A DNA stretch of 64,000 nt from CBDFKB01 sp965248715 (GCA_965248715.1 CBDFKB010000008.1:1798001-1862000), one strand, 5' to 3'. Counted from the first letter of the stretch, positions 18,138-27,097 are shown. The notes: generated by a model not told the origin, from the sequence alone. A program made the numbers and translations.

Positions 18138-18473
18138 TTAAGCAAAGCCAGAACAACCATCCTGGGCCATTTGGCGGGCAAGCTTGCGTGCCAAATCGCG
18201 CAATTCCTGTGCCTTTCTCTTTGTCGCTTGTATCTGATGTTTCAAATTTGTGATGTTTTCTTTCGCGCGTCGGATATCAGATGCAAATCCCTCATGGTCA
18301 CCTGTACGTTCCGCCTGACTCAACAAATTTTCGTGTAAGCGACTTTCTGCGCCTGCTCTGCTTACTAGACGGGACACATGATCGCCCTGGCTTTTTGCTC
18401 GCCTTTTTAAGTTATTCAGTTCGTCCTGACGTCTTTGGCAATTGATTCCTTTCGCCACATTTTGGTACTGCAT
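18138..18473 (-). CDS. small charged coiled-coil hypothetical protein
   Basis: 111 residues, starting MQYQNVAKGINCQRRQDELN. Almost wholly helical, rich in Arg, Lys, Glu and Gln with heptad-like spacing (ENITNLKHQIQATKRKAQEL), no signal peptide. Two cysteines, one near each end. Not recognised. The weak binding site (GGATTTAACAAATT) lowers confidence. Divergent from the exported protein at 18520, from which it is 46 bases away. Confidence 0.5.
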   Translation of the reverse strand: MQYQNVAKGINCQRRQDELNNLKRRAKSQGDHVSRLVSRAGAESRLHENLLSQAERTGDHEGFASDIRRAKENITNLKHQIQATKRKAQELRDLARKLARQMAQDGCSGFA

Positions 18474-18519
18474 AATTTGTTAAATCCATCTGTAGACATG
18501 TTTCATAAAGGAATATGCC

Positions 18520-19410
18520 ATGGGCCACTGTATGGTGAATAATTTTTTGTTCATTTGCGGAAGAATTACATCACCTTTATTAGCATTCGCTATTGTATTG
18601 CATTGGGTTTTTACAGTTGGCGCGGTGCAGGCCGACCAGCGGCTTGATTTGTTTTTACAGCGCTATGAAGCCATGAAAGGCCGCAATCTGGCGCCTTCGC
18701 ACCCAGAAAATCCATTCCATCCCTATCTGGCAAAGCATTTTGAGGACGGACTTGATGGGGAAAACAAAGCCGAATTAACGCACGCGCAAGAAACCGGCGA
18801 TTGCATTACTGTCGAAAACCTCGCGCCGAAGGGTTTTCTAAACCTATACCCATTCCTAGCGCCCGCCTTTGAAGATGGCGAAAGGGGGCAAGAGTTGTGG
18901 AGTATGTTGACGCTGCAGGGATCAGCCGCAATTAATCGCTGTTTCGACCACAAGGAACTCAGTGATTTGGCGTCTCGACGCGATCTTTCAGAATTTCCAC
19001 CGATCGATATTGCCGCTGATATCGCCTATCGGCAGCTACATGGCTGGGGTGATCCCAAGACCGATCGCGACCTCCTTTCTTCGATTTATTTCAGTCTCGG
19101 CAAGGCAGCCTTTTGTCATGATTACCCGGCATCGATCACAGATGTCATGTCGAGCGCAAACCGACACGGCGGCATGATCCTGACGCCGCACGAAATGCTT
19201 TATCTGGCCGAACGGGCGCAGGCCCACAGCTTGCTCGATTTATCCACCTATCAGCAAACACTAGCAAAAATCGTGCACGGATTTTCCTCAATGCGCGAAT
19301 TCCACCAGGTTCGCGAGGCCAGCCGCTGGTACAAATTACGCAATATCAAGGCTGTGACCGGCTTCTGGCAGTCGGCCTGTGATGAAATCCACAAAATCGA
19401 TCGGCGCTGA
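18520..19410 (+). CDS. exported hypothetical protein
   Basis: 296 residues. AAAGGA 9-10 bases before the ATG. A hydrophobic stretch (ITSPLLAFAIVLHWVFTVGA) then VQADQ reads as a signal peptide with an unusually long n-region. The mature part is helical and has five or six cysteines, among them GDCITVEN, NRCFDHKE, FCHDYPAS and QSACDEIHK, which would suit disulfides in the periplasm. No domain recognised. No operon partner; the small membrane protein that follows is on the other strand. Confidence 0.7.
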   Translation: MGHCMVNNFLFICGRITSPLLAFAIVLHWVFTVGAVQADQRLDLFLQRYEAMKGRNLAPSHPENPFHPYLAKHFEDGLDGENKAELTHAQETGDCITVENLAPKGFLNLYPFLAPAFEDGERGQELWSMLTLQGSAAINRCFDHKELSDLASRRDLSEFPPIDIAADIAYRQLHGWGDPKTDRDLLSSIYFSLGKAAFCHDYPASITDVMSSANRHGGMILTPHEMLYLAERAQAHSLLDLSTYQQTLAKIVHGFSSMREFHQVREASRWYKLRNIKAVTGFWQSACDEIHKIDRR

Positions 19411-19490
19411 TTGATTTGGCAAAACCGTCGAATGGGTAGATTTGGCCAAAAGCGCTTATGATGCGCTGGAATTTCCCGATACTGCGCCCT

Positions 19491-19712
19491 TCAGCCGCTC
19501 ATCAACGTCATGATCAAATAGGCGGGGCCGAACAGCAGCAATACGAAGGCGGCGAAAAACAGTGAGAATATCAAGATGTCGCGAATTTTGCTGGAGTATC
19601 TCTCAGACATTTTTCTCAGTAATTTTATCGCATATACAAATACGATTTCCATCAATAATACGGCTATAGAAAACACAATTATGACAATAATAATAGTAGC
19701 TATATCTGCCAT
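19491..19712 (-). CDS. small two-helix membrane protein
   Basis: 73 residues: ATIIIVIIVFSIAVLLMEIV is a first membrane helix, then a basic loop KLLRKMSERYSSKIRD, and IFSLFFAAFVLLLFGPAYL a second. AAAGAGAAAA precedes the ATG. Both ends short, so the loop is likely cytoplasmic and the termini outside, following the positive-inside rule. Not recognised. AT-rich DNA (19713-19883) separates it from the S8 protease and must contain both divergent promoters. Confidence 0.6.
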   Translation of the reverse strand: MADIATIIIVIIVFSIAVLLMEIVFVYAIKLLRKMSERYSSKIRDILIFSLFFAAFVLLLFGPAYLIMTLMSG

Positions 19713-19883
19713 TTTTCTCTTTCATTGCATATATTCACAATAAAAAAAACAATTATCGGAAATAAAATTCATTGATCCAAATTCAACAAAATTTACAGCC
19801 ATTTATAATTAGTAACAACTGATTTTGCACAATAATGAAATTATGTTATCATTACACTAGTTTATTTGTTGAGGGGTTTATTT

Positions 19884-21320
19884 ATGGCCAAAAATAATGA
19901 AGCTGGATTCCTGAATGCGGGGATATCTGCACCTCGGGATGGCGACTATGTGATCGTTGAACTACGTCATGACAGCAATGTCGGCTTTGCTCCCAGCGGA
20001 TTTGGCGGGCCGGCCAGTGTAAAATCTGCGACCAGTATGTTGAACGAAACCCTGTCGAGCTTTGACTGCAAACGCATACATTCACATTTTGACATGAAGA
20101 AATCCGCAATCCGGCGACGGGTCACTACGGCGCCAATGTCGTTGGACGTTCCGGTCAATGCTGAGTTCGCACACAGCGGTTTCGTCCAGGTTCACCCTCG
20201 CCGTAAACGCGATGCAGCGATGCTGGCAGAACGGCTAAATGGCCTGGATAGTGTTTGGAAAGCGGTAGTCGCGCCGCGCCCTGTGCCTGCTGCAGCGGGA
20301 ACAGGATCGAGTGCCGCCAGCCGAAATTTTGAGCCGGCTCAAGGATATCTGTGCGACGCGCCAGATGGCATCAGCGCTATGCAGGTGTGGGACAAATTCG
20401 GCGCTCATGGTAAAGGAGTGACGATCTGCGATATCGAAGGCAATTGGAACTTTGCTCACGAAGATCTGCCGAAAATTACCCATATCGGCGGAGATCTCAT
20501 TCCCGACATCGGATGGAAAAATCATGGAACTGCGGTGCTCGGCGAAATGGTCAGCAAACCAAACAAAGCAGGAACCGTTGGCATCAGTCACAAATCAAGG
20601 GCATATGTTCATGCCGCGAAGATCAATGGGGTTTGGAATGCCGCCGGTGCGATTGCCGGCGCGACAAAACGGCTTGGCGAAGGCGATGTAATATTAATTG
20701 AGCTCCAGGGCACCGGCCCGAACGGAAAATTCGTTGCCATGCAGTATTGGGATGATGTCTTTTCGGCCATCCGTGCCGCGGTAGAAAAGGGCATTTGCGT
20801 GGTCGAAGCGGCAGGAAATGGCAACGAGAATTTCGAACTGCCGATCTTCGCAAACACTGGCCTGCAGAAGGATAGCGGTGCAATTGTCGTTGGTGCGGGT
20901 ATTCCACCCACCAACCGGTTCGATTTTTTTGGCAATGAAAAGGGTTTCACAAAATATGGTCAAATCGGCACCCCGCGCTCGCGTATCTGGTTTTCCAATT
21001 ACGGCAAGATATTAAATGTCCAAGCCTGGGGTTGGAATGTGGCTTCCACGGGCTACGGCGATGCCCAGGGCGGTCCAGACGAGAACCGATGGTATTCAAT
21101 GCGCTTTTCGGGCACATCAAGCGCTTCGCCAATTGTGACTGGGGCCGCAGCGGTCATGCAGGGTTATGCAAAAGACAAGAGGGGCGCACCCTTGAGTCCA
21201 GCGAAGGTTCGCTCTATTTTGATATCCACAGGAACGCCCCAGCAAAGCGGTCCAAGTGTGCCACTATCCCAACATATCGGCTCGCAACCCGATCTTGCAA
21301 AAGCGTTGGCAGCAATTTGA
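19884..21320 (+). CDS. subtilisin-family (S8) serine protease without a signal peptide
   Basis: 478 residues. The catalytic triad is complete: Asp 183 in GVTICDIEGNWNF, His 214 in WKNHGTAVLGEM and Ser 412 in FSGTSSASPIVTG, with the oxyanion Asn 312 in VEAAGNGNENFE. The first 160 residues are unrecognised and could be a propeptide or a targeting region; there is no N-terminal signal peptide (MAKNNEAGFLNAGISAPRDG). GAGGGG at 19871-19876, 7 bases upstream, decides the ATG at 19884. It is coupled by a TTGA overlap to a small secreted protein. Acts in the cytoplasm, or outside after an unknown export route. Confidence 0.9.
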   Translation: MAKNNEAGFLNAGISAPRDGDYVIVELRHDSNVGFAPSGFGGPASVKSATSMLNETLSSFDCKRIHSHFDMKKSAIRRRVTTAPMSLDVPVNAEFAHSGFVQVHPRRKRDAAMLAERLNGLDSVWKAVVAPRPVPAAAGTGSSAASRNFEPAQGYLCDAPDGISAMQVWDKFGAHGKGVTICDIEGNWNFAHEDLPKITHIGGDLIPDIGWKNHGTAVLGEMVSKPNKAGTVGISHKSRAYVHAAKINGVWNAAGAIAGATKRLGEGDVILIELQGTGPNGKFVAMQYWDDVFSAIRAAVEKGICVVEAAGNGNENFELPIFANTGLQKDSGAIVVGAGIPPTNRFDFFGNEKGFTKYGQIGTPRSRIWFSNYGKILNVQAWGWNVASTGYGDAQGGPDENRWYSMRFSGTSSASPIVTGAAAVMQGYAKDKRGAPLSPAKVRSILISTGTPQQSGPSVPLSQHIGSQPDLAKALAAI

Positions 21321-21706
21321 TTAAGGTACTGCTTGTATTGGCAATGGTTATGGCACCGGTCATAGGCGCGGAAGCAAACGGCACGCCGAAAGGCGTGCTG
21401 CCCCACGTAGATGTGAAGCTCAAATCGGGCTGGCGCTACAACGGATCAACCGGCAATTTTTGTACGCCTGGCGGCGAAATCTTTTCCCCCGGCAAGCAAT
21501 TACCGAAAGGTACAAAAATCGTCGCTACCGTGCCCGCACTGGCACAAGCGGATCCAAAGAGCCTGAGCGAGCATGAATTAAATCTGGCACATTACGTTCA
21601 GATCATTTTCAGCAAGCGCTCAAAACCGGCAAGCTATCTGGAGCAGATCGCCAATTGGCCTAGCGTCGAAACCGCTCGGCCAGCACCAGCCATTTCTCTA
21701 CCGTAA
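21317..21706 (+). CDS. small secreted protein coupled to the S8 protease
   Basis: 129 residues from a TTG start inside the stop codon of the protease (TTGA, 21317-21320), so translation is very likely coupled. Signal peptide MIKVLLVLAMVMAPVIGAEA, then NGTPKGVLPH. One cysteine in the mature part (NFCTPGG). An internal ATG at 21344 would leave only half the signal sequence, which argues for the TTG. No family recognised; protease substrate, inhibitor or chaperone are all possible from position alone. Confidence 0.6.
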   Translation: MIKVLLVLAMVMAPVIGAEANGTPKGVLPHVDVKLKSGWRYNGSTGNFCTPGGEIFSPGKQLPKGTKIVATVPALAQADPKSLSEHELNLAHYVQIIFSKRSKPASYLEQIANWPSVETARPAPAISLP

Positions 21707-21744
21707 TTGTAATTTCGTGCGCGATGCAGGCGCTAATTTGCCCC

Positions 21745-22353
21745 TCACCCTTGTGCCGGCAGACCCACCACTTCGCCCTCGCGGATAATCTCCGGATCGT
21801 AGGCTTTGCGGGCGAAGACTTCGCGCACCAGCGGTTCGAAATGCTCAAGCGGTTGCATCGGATAGTCGGGGTCGAACGAGGACTGGTCCCAACGCTCGCA
21901 AAAATCGGCGCAGGACTGGAAATAGCGATGGTCGCGATGCTTGTCGCGCTCGTTGCGGTCCCAATCTAAGTGGTGGGCGTAATAGAGCATTTGGAAAATG
22001 CCGTGATGCTCGACCACCCATGAAACCTCCTCGCGCACGAACGGGCGGATGATCTCGGCGGCGAACCGGTCGTGGTTCTGCGGTGCCAGGCCGTCGCCGA
22101 TATCGTGCAGCAAGGCACCGACGATCCAGTCGATGTCAGCACCGTCGTTTTCGGCCCGGGTCGCCGATTGCAGACCGTGCTCAAGGCGGGTGATGCGATA
22201 GCCGGCCAAGGTTTCCTCGGCTTGGCTACCTAATTCACGCAGCAATCGATCGGTGGTAGCCGCGTGGTGCGGCTTTTCCGCGTCACGTAGGAACAGATAA
22301 TCTTCCTTGGTGCCGTCTTTCATCTGGGTAAACGAAACCGTGCGGTCGTCCAT
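21745..22353 (-). CDS. HD-domain phosphohydrolase (COG4341-like)
   Basis: 202 residues. SFTQMKDGTKEDY, then a metal-binding HD domain: His 59 (RLEHGLQSATRA), His 83-Asp 84 (GALLHDIGDGLAP), His 116/117 (VVEHHGIFQMLYYAHH) and RWDQSSFDPDYP near the end. The layout matches the predicted HD phosphohydrolases that are close to the PhnZ/TmpB diiron oxygenases, so an oxygenase reaction on an organophosphonate is an alternative. GGAG, 6 bases before the ATG at 22353, decides between that ATG and one 12 bases earlier. Divergent from the agmatinase. Confidence 0.85.
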   Translation of the reverse strand: MDDRTVSFTQMKDGTKEDYLFLRDAEKPHHAATTDRLLRELGSQAEETLAGYRITRLEHGLQSATRAENDGADIDWIVGALLHDIGDGLAPQNHDRFAAEIIRPFVREEVSWVVEHHGIFQMLYYAHHLDWDRNERDKHRDHRYFQSCADFCERWDQSSFDPDYPMQPLEHFEPLVREVFARKAYDPEIIREGEVVGLPAQG

Positions 22354-22484
22354 AGCATGCTCCATACCTATGTTTGCGGGCGGCTCGCCGGATGATTGCC
22401 GGCACTTGCTTGCAAGATAGCTCCCGAACCGTTAGCCGAAAAGACATTGCTGCGACCAAAACGTCGAAAATCGGATACCTACCC

Positions 22485-23438
22485 ATGTCAAACAAGAAAT
22501 CGATCGACCATGCATTTACCGCCACCGGGCTTAGGGGCGCAGCAAGCGACCCGACTTATGCCGGCGCCCTGTCGTTCATGCGGCGAAAATATACCAAGGA
22601 CACCGATGGGGCCGATCTGGTGGTATGGGGCATTCCTTTTGACGCGGCGGTTTCGCACCGGCCCGGTACCCGGTTCGGGCCACAAGCAATCCGCGCCGCC
22701 TCGGCCAGCTTCGACAATGACCGGCAATATCCGTTTCACCTCGATTTGTTCGAAGAGATGGCGGTGATCGATTATGGCGACTGTTTACTCGACTATGGTC
22801 GGCATTGGCAGACCCCTTTGGCGATCCAACAACAGGCGAGCGCGATCCTCGACAGCGGCGCCTATCTGCTGTCGCTCGGCGGCGATCATTTCGTCACCTG
22901 GCCGCTGTTGCAAGCCCATGCCAAACGTCATGGCCAGTTGGCTCTGGTGCAATTTGACGCCCACCAAGATACCTGGGACGATGATGGCGAGCGCATTGAC
23001 CATGGCACCTTCGTTGCCCGCGCGGTGCGTGATGGGGTGATCGACGCCAACCGGTCGATCCAGATCGGCATTCGTACCCATGCGCCGGCCGATTTTGGCA
23101 TTGAAATCATCTATGGCAATGAACTTGAGGAAACCCCGATGCGCCAGATTGCCCAGCAGATCGCGGCACGGGTCGGTGACGGGCCGGTCTATGTAACCTT
23201 CGACATCGACTTTTTCGATCCGTCAACCGCGCCCGGCACCGGCACCCCGGTCGCCGGCGGGCCAAGCAGCGCCAAAGGGCTCGGCATTTTACGGCGATTG
23301 TCCGATCTCAATATTGTCGGTTCGGACGTGGTCGAAGTATCTCCACCCTATGACGGCAGCGATATCACCGCCATTGCCGCGGCAAATGTGGCGATGTATA
23401 TGGTTGGCCTGAGGGCGGAGAAATTTTCCAATCGGTAA
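22485..23438 (+). CDS. speB: agmatinase / ureohydrolase
   Basis: 317 residues. Mn-dependent ureohydrolase: agmatine to putrescine and urea, or a related guanidino substrate. The metal ligands are all present: His 135 (LGGDHFVTW), Asp 158, His 160 and Asp 162 (FDAHQDTW), Asp 240 and Asp 242 (VTFDIDFFDPS). GTRFGPQAIR and EVSPPYDGSDITA support the family. From memory rhizobia carry speB between rpsI and argC; here it is 14 kb from rpsI. Start at 22485 matches the family's N-terminus better than an in-frame ATG at 22374. Confidence 0.92.
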   Translation: MSNKKSIDHAFTATGLRGAASDPTYAGALSFMRRKYTKDTDGADLVVWGIPFDAAVSHRPGTRFGPQAIRAASASFDNDRQYPFHLDLFEEMAVIDYGDCLLDYGRHWQTPLAIQQQASAILDSGAYLLSLGGDHFVTWPLLQAHAKRHGQLALVQFDAHQDTWDDDGERIDHGTFVARAVRDGVIDANRSIQIGIRTHAPADFGIEIIYGNELEETPMRQIAQQIAARVGDGPVYVTFDIDFFDPSTAPGTGTPVAGGPSSAKGLGILRRLSDLNIVGSDVVEVSPPYDGSDITAIAAANVAMYMVGLRAEKFSNR

Positions 23439-23539
23439 GGCCGGGTCGGCTGAGAGAATAAATCAAGCGCTTAAGACTTTGATTCAAATTCCCGATAATC
23501 TGATACTCCCTTGAATTAATACCGGAAAATAGGTTTGAT

Positions 23540-24478
23540 ATGGCTCAACCGGACATCTTCATCGATGGCGAACACGGCACCACTGGTCTGCAAATTCGCG
23601 AGCGGCTAGCGGCGCGTGATGACGTGCGATTGATCTCGATCCCCCATGCAGAACGGCGTAATCAGACGCTGCGCGAGCAGATGATCAATCAGGCCGATAT
23701 CGCGATTTTATGTCTGCCGGACGACGCCAGCCGCGAGGCGGTGCAGATGCTGGACGCAAGCGGCAGCAACCGCACCCGGGTGATTGACGCCTCGACCGCA
23801 TATCGCTGCCATACGGACTGGGTATACGGCTTTGCCGAACTGGAGCCGGGCAACCGTCAACGCATTGCTAAGGCAAGGCTCGTTACTAATCCTGGCTGCT
23901 ATTCCACCGGCGCAGTCGCCCTGTTGCGACCGTTGGTGCTGGCCGACCTGCTTGGGGCTGACTATCCGCTCACCATTAACGCGGTATCGGGCTATTCGGG
24001 CGGCGGCAAACAGATGATCGCGCAGATTGAAGATCATTGCCGCGACGACCACATCGCCTATCCGTATTTTACCTACGCCCTGACCTTGCAGCACAAACAC
24101 GTGCCGGAAATTGTCGCTCGCGCCGGCTTGACGCGGGAACCGGTATTTACCCCCAGCGTTGGCCGATTTGCCCAGGGCATGCTGGTCAATGTTCCGCTGC
24201 ATCTCGACTTGATGCCCCATGCTTCGATGGCGTCTATCCACCAATGCCTTAGCGACCATTATCGTGGGCAGGACGTGGTGACCGTGGCACCGCTAGCCGC
24301 GATTGGCGGTGGAACCCGGCTGACACCGGAAGAAATGGTCGGCACCGACCGAATGAAGCTTTATGTGTGCGGTACAGATGGCGAAGGCCGGGCAAACCTG
24401 ATCGCCTCACTCGACAATCTTGGCAAAGGCGCCTCGGGAGCGGCGGTGCAAAACATGGACATCATGTTGCGGGGCTAA
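23540..24478 (+). CDS. argC: N-acetyl-gamma-glutamyl-phosphate reductase
   Basis: 312 residues, the short AGPR type of alphaproteobacteria. Reduces N-acetyl-glutamyl phosphate in arginine synthesis. FIDGEHGTTGLQIRERL is the NADP site, Cys 120 in VTNPGCYSTGAV the thioester nucleophile, and SGYSGGGKQM and HKHVPEI follow. Together with agmatinase this places arginine and putrescine metabolism side by side. A repeat (24483-24587) follows at once. Confidence 0.95.
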   Translation: MAQPDIFIDGEHGTTGLQIRERLAARDDVRLISIPHAERRNQTLREQMINQADIAILCLPDDASREAVQMLDASGSNRTRVIDASTAYRCHTDWVYGFAELEPGNRQRIAKARLVTNPGCYSTGAVALLRPLVLADLLGADYPLTINAVSGYSGGGKQMIAQIEDHCRDDHIAYPYFTYALTLQHKHVPEIVARAGLTREPVFTPSVGRFAQGMLVNVPLHLDLMPHASMASIHQCLSDHYRGQDVVTVAPLAAIGGGTRLTPEEMVGTDRMKLYVCGTDGEGRANLIASLDNLGKGASGAAVQNMDIMLRG

Positions 24479-24482
24479 ACAC

Positions 24483-24587
24483 CTAGAGTACTTTTCGCGA
24501 TTTGTGAATCGCAAATAGTGCTCTATCTATTTGTTTTGTCGCGCAATTTTTCTGAAAACCGGCCACCACTTTTCAGATTATGCTCTA
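24483..24587 (+). repeat. CTAG-type palindromic repeat, divergent copy, overlapping the COX15 3' end
   Basis: CTAGAGTACTTTTCGCGATT ... GCAAATAGTGCTCTATC and, after TTGTTTTGTCGCGC, ACCGGCCACCACTTTTCAG to ATGCTCTA. It is a second type (like 56561-56668), sharing the layout of the 105-bp type. About 65 bases of it are the 3' coding end of the heme A synthase gene, which takes its stop from the repeat (24523-24525). Confidence 0.75.
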
Positions 24588-25677
24588 ATGTTGCGGGGCG
24601 AATGTCAGTAACCGGCAGATAACCGCCTTTGATCGCCCGCCAATGGGCAACTGCAAAGCCAAGCAAGAGGATTGCGCCGGCCTGATGCGCCAGTGCCCAA
24701 TGGATAGGTACCTGTGCGAGCAGTGTAAATATGCCGAGCGCCGCCTGGACTAAGGCCAGCGCCAACAACAAAAGGCTGCGGCGGATTGGTGCCCGGCGCC
24801 CGCCACCCAGCCAGCACATGGCGACATTCACCACAACCAACACCAAAACCAGATAGGCGGCCATGCGGTGCAGGAATTGGACCGTCTTCGGTGTCTCGAA
24901 CCAATTGAGCCAAAACGGTGACAATATATGCAGACCGGGAGGAATGAACGAGCCGTCGATCAGCGGCCAGGTATTAAAGGCCATGCCGGCATCAAGGCCA
25001 GCTACCAGCGCGCCGGCGAAAATCTGTACAAACAGCACCAACACGATCACCGGTGCCAATCGCGCCACGGCGCGCGGCACGATTTCCGGCCGGTGCGGGG
25101 TCAAAGCACGGGCCAGCCACAGCGCATAAGCAAATATCAGGCTTGCCAGGGTCAGGTGGGTGGCTAGGCGGTACTGGCTGACATCGACCCGTTCCACCAA
25201 CCCGGAAGCCACCATCCACCAACCGATTACCCCCTGCAGGCCACCTAGAAATCCGAGTAATACCAGGCGTGGTTTGACCATGGCCTCCAGCCGGCCGGTC
25301 GCCCAAAACCAGATCAGAGGCAAAAAGAACACCAGACCCACTGCCCGGCCAAGCAAGCGATGGGTCCATTCCCACCAATAGATCACCTTGAATTGCCCCA
25401 GCGACATGCCCTGGTTGATCTGGCGATATTCGGGGGTGGCTTTGTATTTTTCGAATTCGATCAGCCAATCGGCAATACCGAGCGGCGGAAATACCCCAAC
25501 AATCGGTTTCCATTCGGTGATCGACAGGCCAGAATCGGTCAACCGGGTGGCACCGCCAACCAAAACTATCAAAAACACTAGAATGCAAATCGTGTACAGC
25601 CAAATCCTTACCGATCTCCGGTTCGCATTCTCGACAGCAATCTGTTGGCGGATTTTATCAGGGGTTATGTCGGTCAA
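24523..25677 (-). CDS. ctaA: heme A synthase
   Basis: About 384 residues, COX15/CtaA type 2, with eight membrane helices. Oxidises the C8 methyl of haem O to haem A for aa3-type cytochrome oxidase. Seen: LVGGATRLTDSGLSITEWKP, YWWEWTHRLLGRAVG, YRLATHLTLAS, FLHRMAAYLVL and WALAHQAGAILL (the four haem-binding histidines). A TTG at 25677 preceded by AGGTG fits the family start better than the ATG at 25776, which would add a basic 33-residue stretch. The last 21 or so residues (SGGRFSEKLRDKTNR) are encoded by the palindromic repeat and are not part of the normal protein. Confidence 0.92.
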   Translation of the reverse strand: MTDITPDKIRQQIAVENANRRSVRIWLYTICILVFLIVLVGGATRLTDSGLSITEWKPIVGVFPPLGIADWLIEFEKYKATPEYRQINQGMSLGQFKVIYWWEWTHRLLGRAVGLVFFLPLIWFWATGRLEAMVKPRLVLLGFLGGLQGVIGWWMVASGLVERVDVSQYRLATHLTLASLIFAYALWLARALTPHRPEIVPRAVARLAPVIVLVLFVQIFAGALVAGLDAGMAFNTWPLIDGSFIPPGLHILSPFWLNWFETPKTVQFLHRMAAYLVLVLVVVNVAMCWLGGGRRAPIRRSLLLLALALVQAALGIFTLLAQVPIHWALAHQAGAILLLGFAVAHWRAIKGGYLPVTDIRPATLEHNLKSGGRFSEKLRDKTNR

Positions 25678-25860
25678 TTCGCACCTGCTGCGCTTCCGCC
25701 TATGGTAGAATTTATAACAACGGTGGATAATATTGACCGATTTGATGCGCAAGACAGCATTTGCTGACATGTCCAATGACCGCGCGACATCGGGTCGCGT
25801 GACCCTTCCAAGCCGGCTGCTGCTACATTACAAATTTGGTATCCACCAGGAACCCTCACC

Positions 25861-26076
25861 ATGACCGTACGCGCCCGCAAACTGCTTGGCATGCTCGCCC
25901 TGGTGGCGCTGGTGGTCATTTACGCGCTGGTGGCGACCGCGATCGCAACGGCCAAACTGACGGAATTTGGGCCCGCCGGCCATCTTGCCTATTTTTTTAT
26001 CACCGGCATGTTGTGGGTGATCCCGGCCATGGTGATCATCAAGTGGATGTCAGGTCCAAGCGGCGACCCTGGTTGA
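25861..26076 (+). CDS. DUF2842 small membrane protein
   Basis: 71 residues: basic start MTVRARKLLG, helix MLALVALVVIYALVATAIA, a loop and helix LAYFFITGMLWVIPAMVI followed by IKWM. The GMLWVIPAM-IKWM ending is typical for DUF2842, an alphaproteobacterial family. Function unknown; usually beside COX15, as here. Its 3' end overlaps the convergent deacetylase gene by 38 bases. Confidence 0.9.
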   Translation: MTVRARKLLGMLALVALVVIYALVATAIATAKLTEFGPAGHLAYFFITGMLWVIPAMVIIKWMSGPSGDPG

Positions 26077-27097
26077 CGATCCGGGTCGGCAGCCCTGAAA
26101 GCAGGGTCGAGACATGGCGCGCGGTCTGGAACCGACCGTTGAGTGGCAATCTCGGCAGCGCCAGCAAATTGGCGCCATGTCGCGGATGGATCACGTCATG
26201 AAGCGTGGTCACCGCGGTGGTAAATCCAAGCTTGCGGGCAATCTTAATTTCCCGTTCGCCAACCGCACTGGCATGACCATAAGGATAAGCGATATGGGAA
26301 GGCCTTTTTCCCAACTCTGCTTCCAAAATTCGACATCCTTCGCGGATCTCGAACCGCACTTGCTCCTCAGTCATGCGGGTTAAATTGTAGTGATTGATGG
26401 TATGGCCGCCAATGGTGCACAGTGGCTCCTTGGCCAGCTCTCGAACATCGGCCCATCGCATCATTGAGGCGCGGGTGTGGGCATTGATGTCGACCTTATA
26501 GCTCCAGGCCAGTTCGCGCACGAAACGGCGCTGTTCGGTTTCGCTATATTGGCTGGTCAACAATCGCATGAGCTGGTTATAGGCATTGGTTTTGTGCGCC
26601 GGCGTGGTCAGATCAAGTTCCACTGTCTCATTGGCCAGCGGCAACAGGATCCGGTCCATACGGGTCAGCACCAACTCCAAGATTTCCCACCACAAGAAAG
26701 CCTCACCTTCGATCAAGCCGGTGGCGAGATAGATCGTAAACGGCACCTGATGTTTGCGGAATATCGGAACCGCCTGTTCGATATTGTCGAGATATCCGTC
26801 ATCAAGCGTCAAACAGACAAAACGGTTGCCGGACGCCTTGCCGGACAGGCGGGCATGAACCTCGTCTATTGTGATGAAATCGACATCATTTTGGCGAAAT
26901 TTCCCCAGCATTTGATCCAAAAAAGCTGGCGATACCGAAAGATGAGCATTCGGCGAAAACGCTTTGTAATTTTCGTCGCGCACACGGTGCATCATCAAGA
27001 TTGAGCCAAGGCCAGCCAGCCAAGGTTTCGCCAGCGCCTGCGCACCCGAAAAGTACAGCGCATCCAAGGTCGCCCGCATCAATCCTTCAAATGCCAT
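26039..27097 (-). CDS. polysaccharide deacetylase (NodB-like, CE4)
   Basis: 352 residues, no obvious signal peptide. The metal-dependent NodB domain has RFVCLTLDDGYLDN (TxDDG; T is followed by L instead of F) and IGGHTINHYNLT (H-x3-H), then HIAYPYGHASAVGE. Homologs remove acetyl groups from polysaccharides during export or assembly. Position at the edge of the exopolysaccharide genes suggests it acts on that polymer. The ATG at 27097 (MAFEGLMRATLDAL) matches the homologous N-terminus; a GAGACGAAA stands before it. An ATG at 27211 would add 38 residues of uncertain value. Confidence 0.88.
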   Translation of the reverse strand: MAFEGLMRATLDALYFSGAQALAKPWLAGLGSILMMHRVRDENYKAFSPNAHLSVSPAFLDQMLGKFRQNDVDFITIDEVHARLSGKASGNRFVCLTLDDGYLDNIEQAVPIFRKHQVPFTIYLATGLIEGEAFLWWEILELVLTRMDRILLPLANETVELDLTTPAHKTNAYNQLMRLLTSQYSETEQRRFVRELAWSYKVDINAHTRASMMRWADVRELAKEPLCTIGGHTINHYNLTRMTEEQVRFEIREGCRILEAELGKRPSHIAYPYGHASAVGEREIKIARKLGFTTAVTTLHDVIHPRHGANLLALPRLPLNGRFQTARHVSTLLSGLPTRIVNQGRRLDLTST

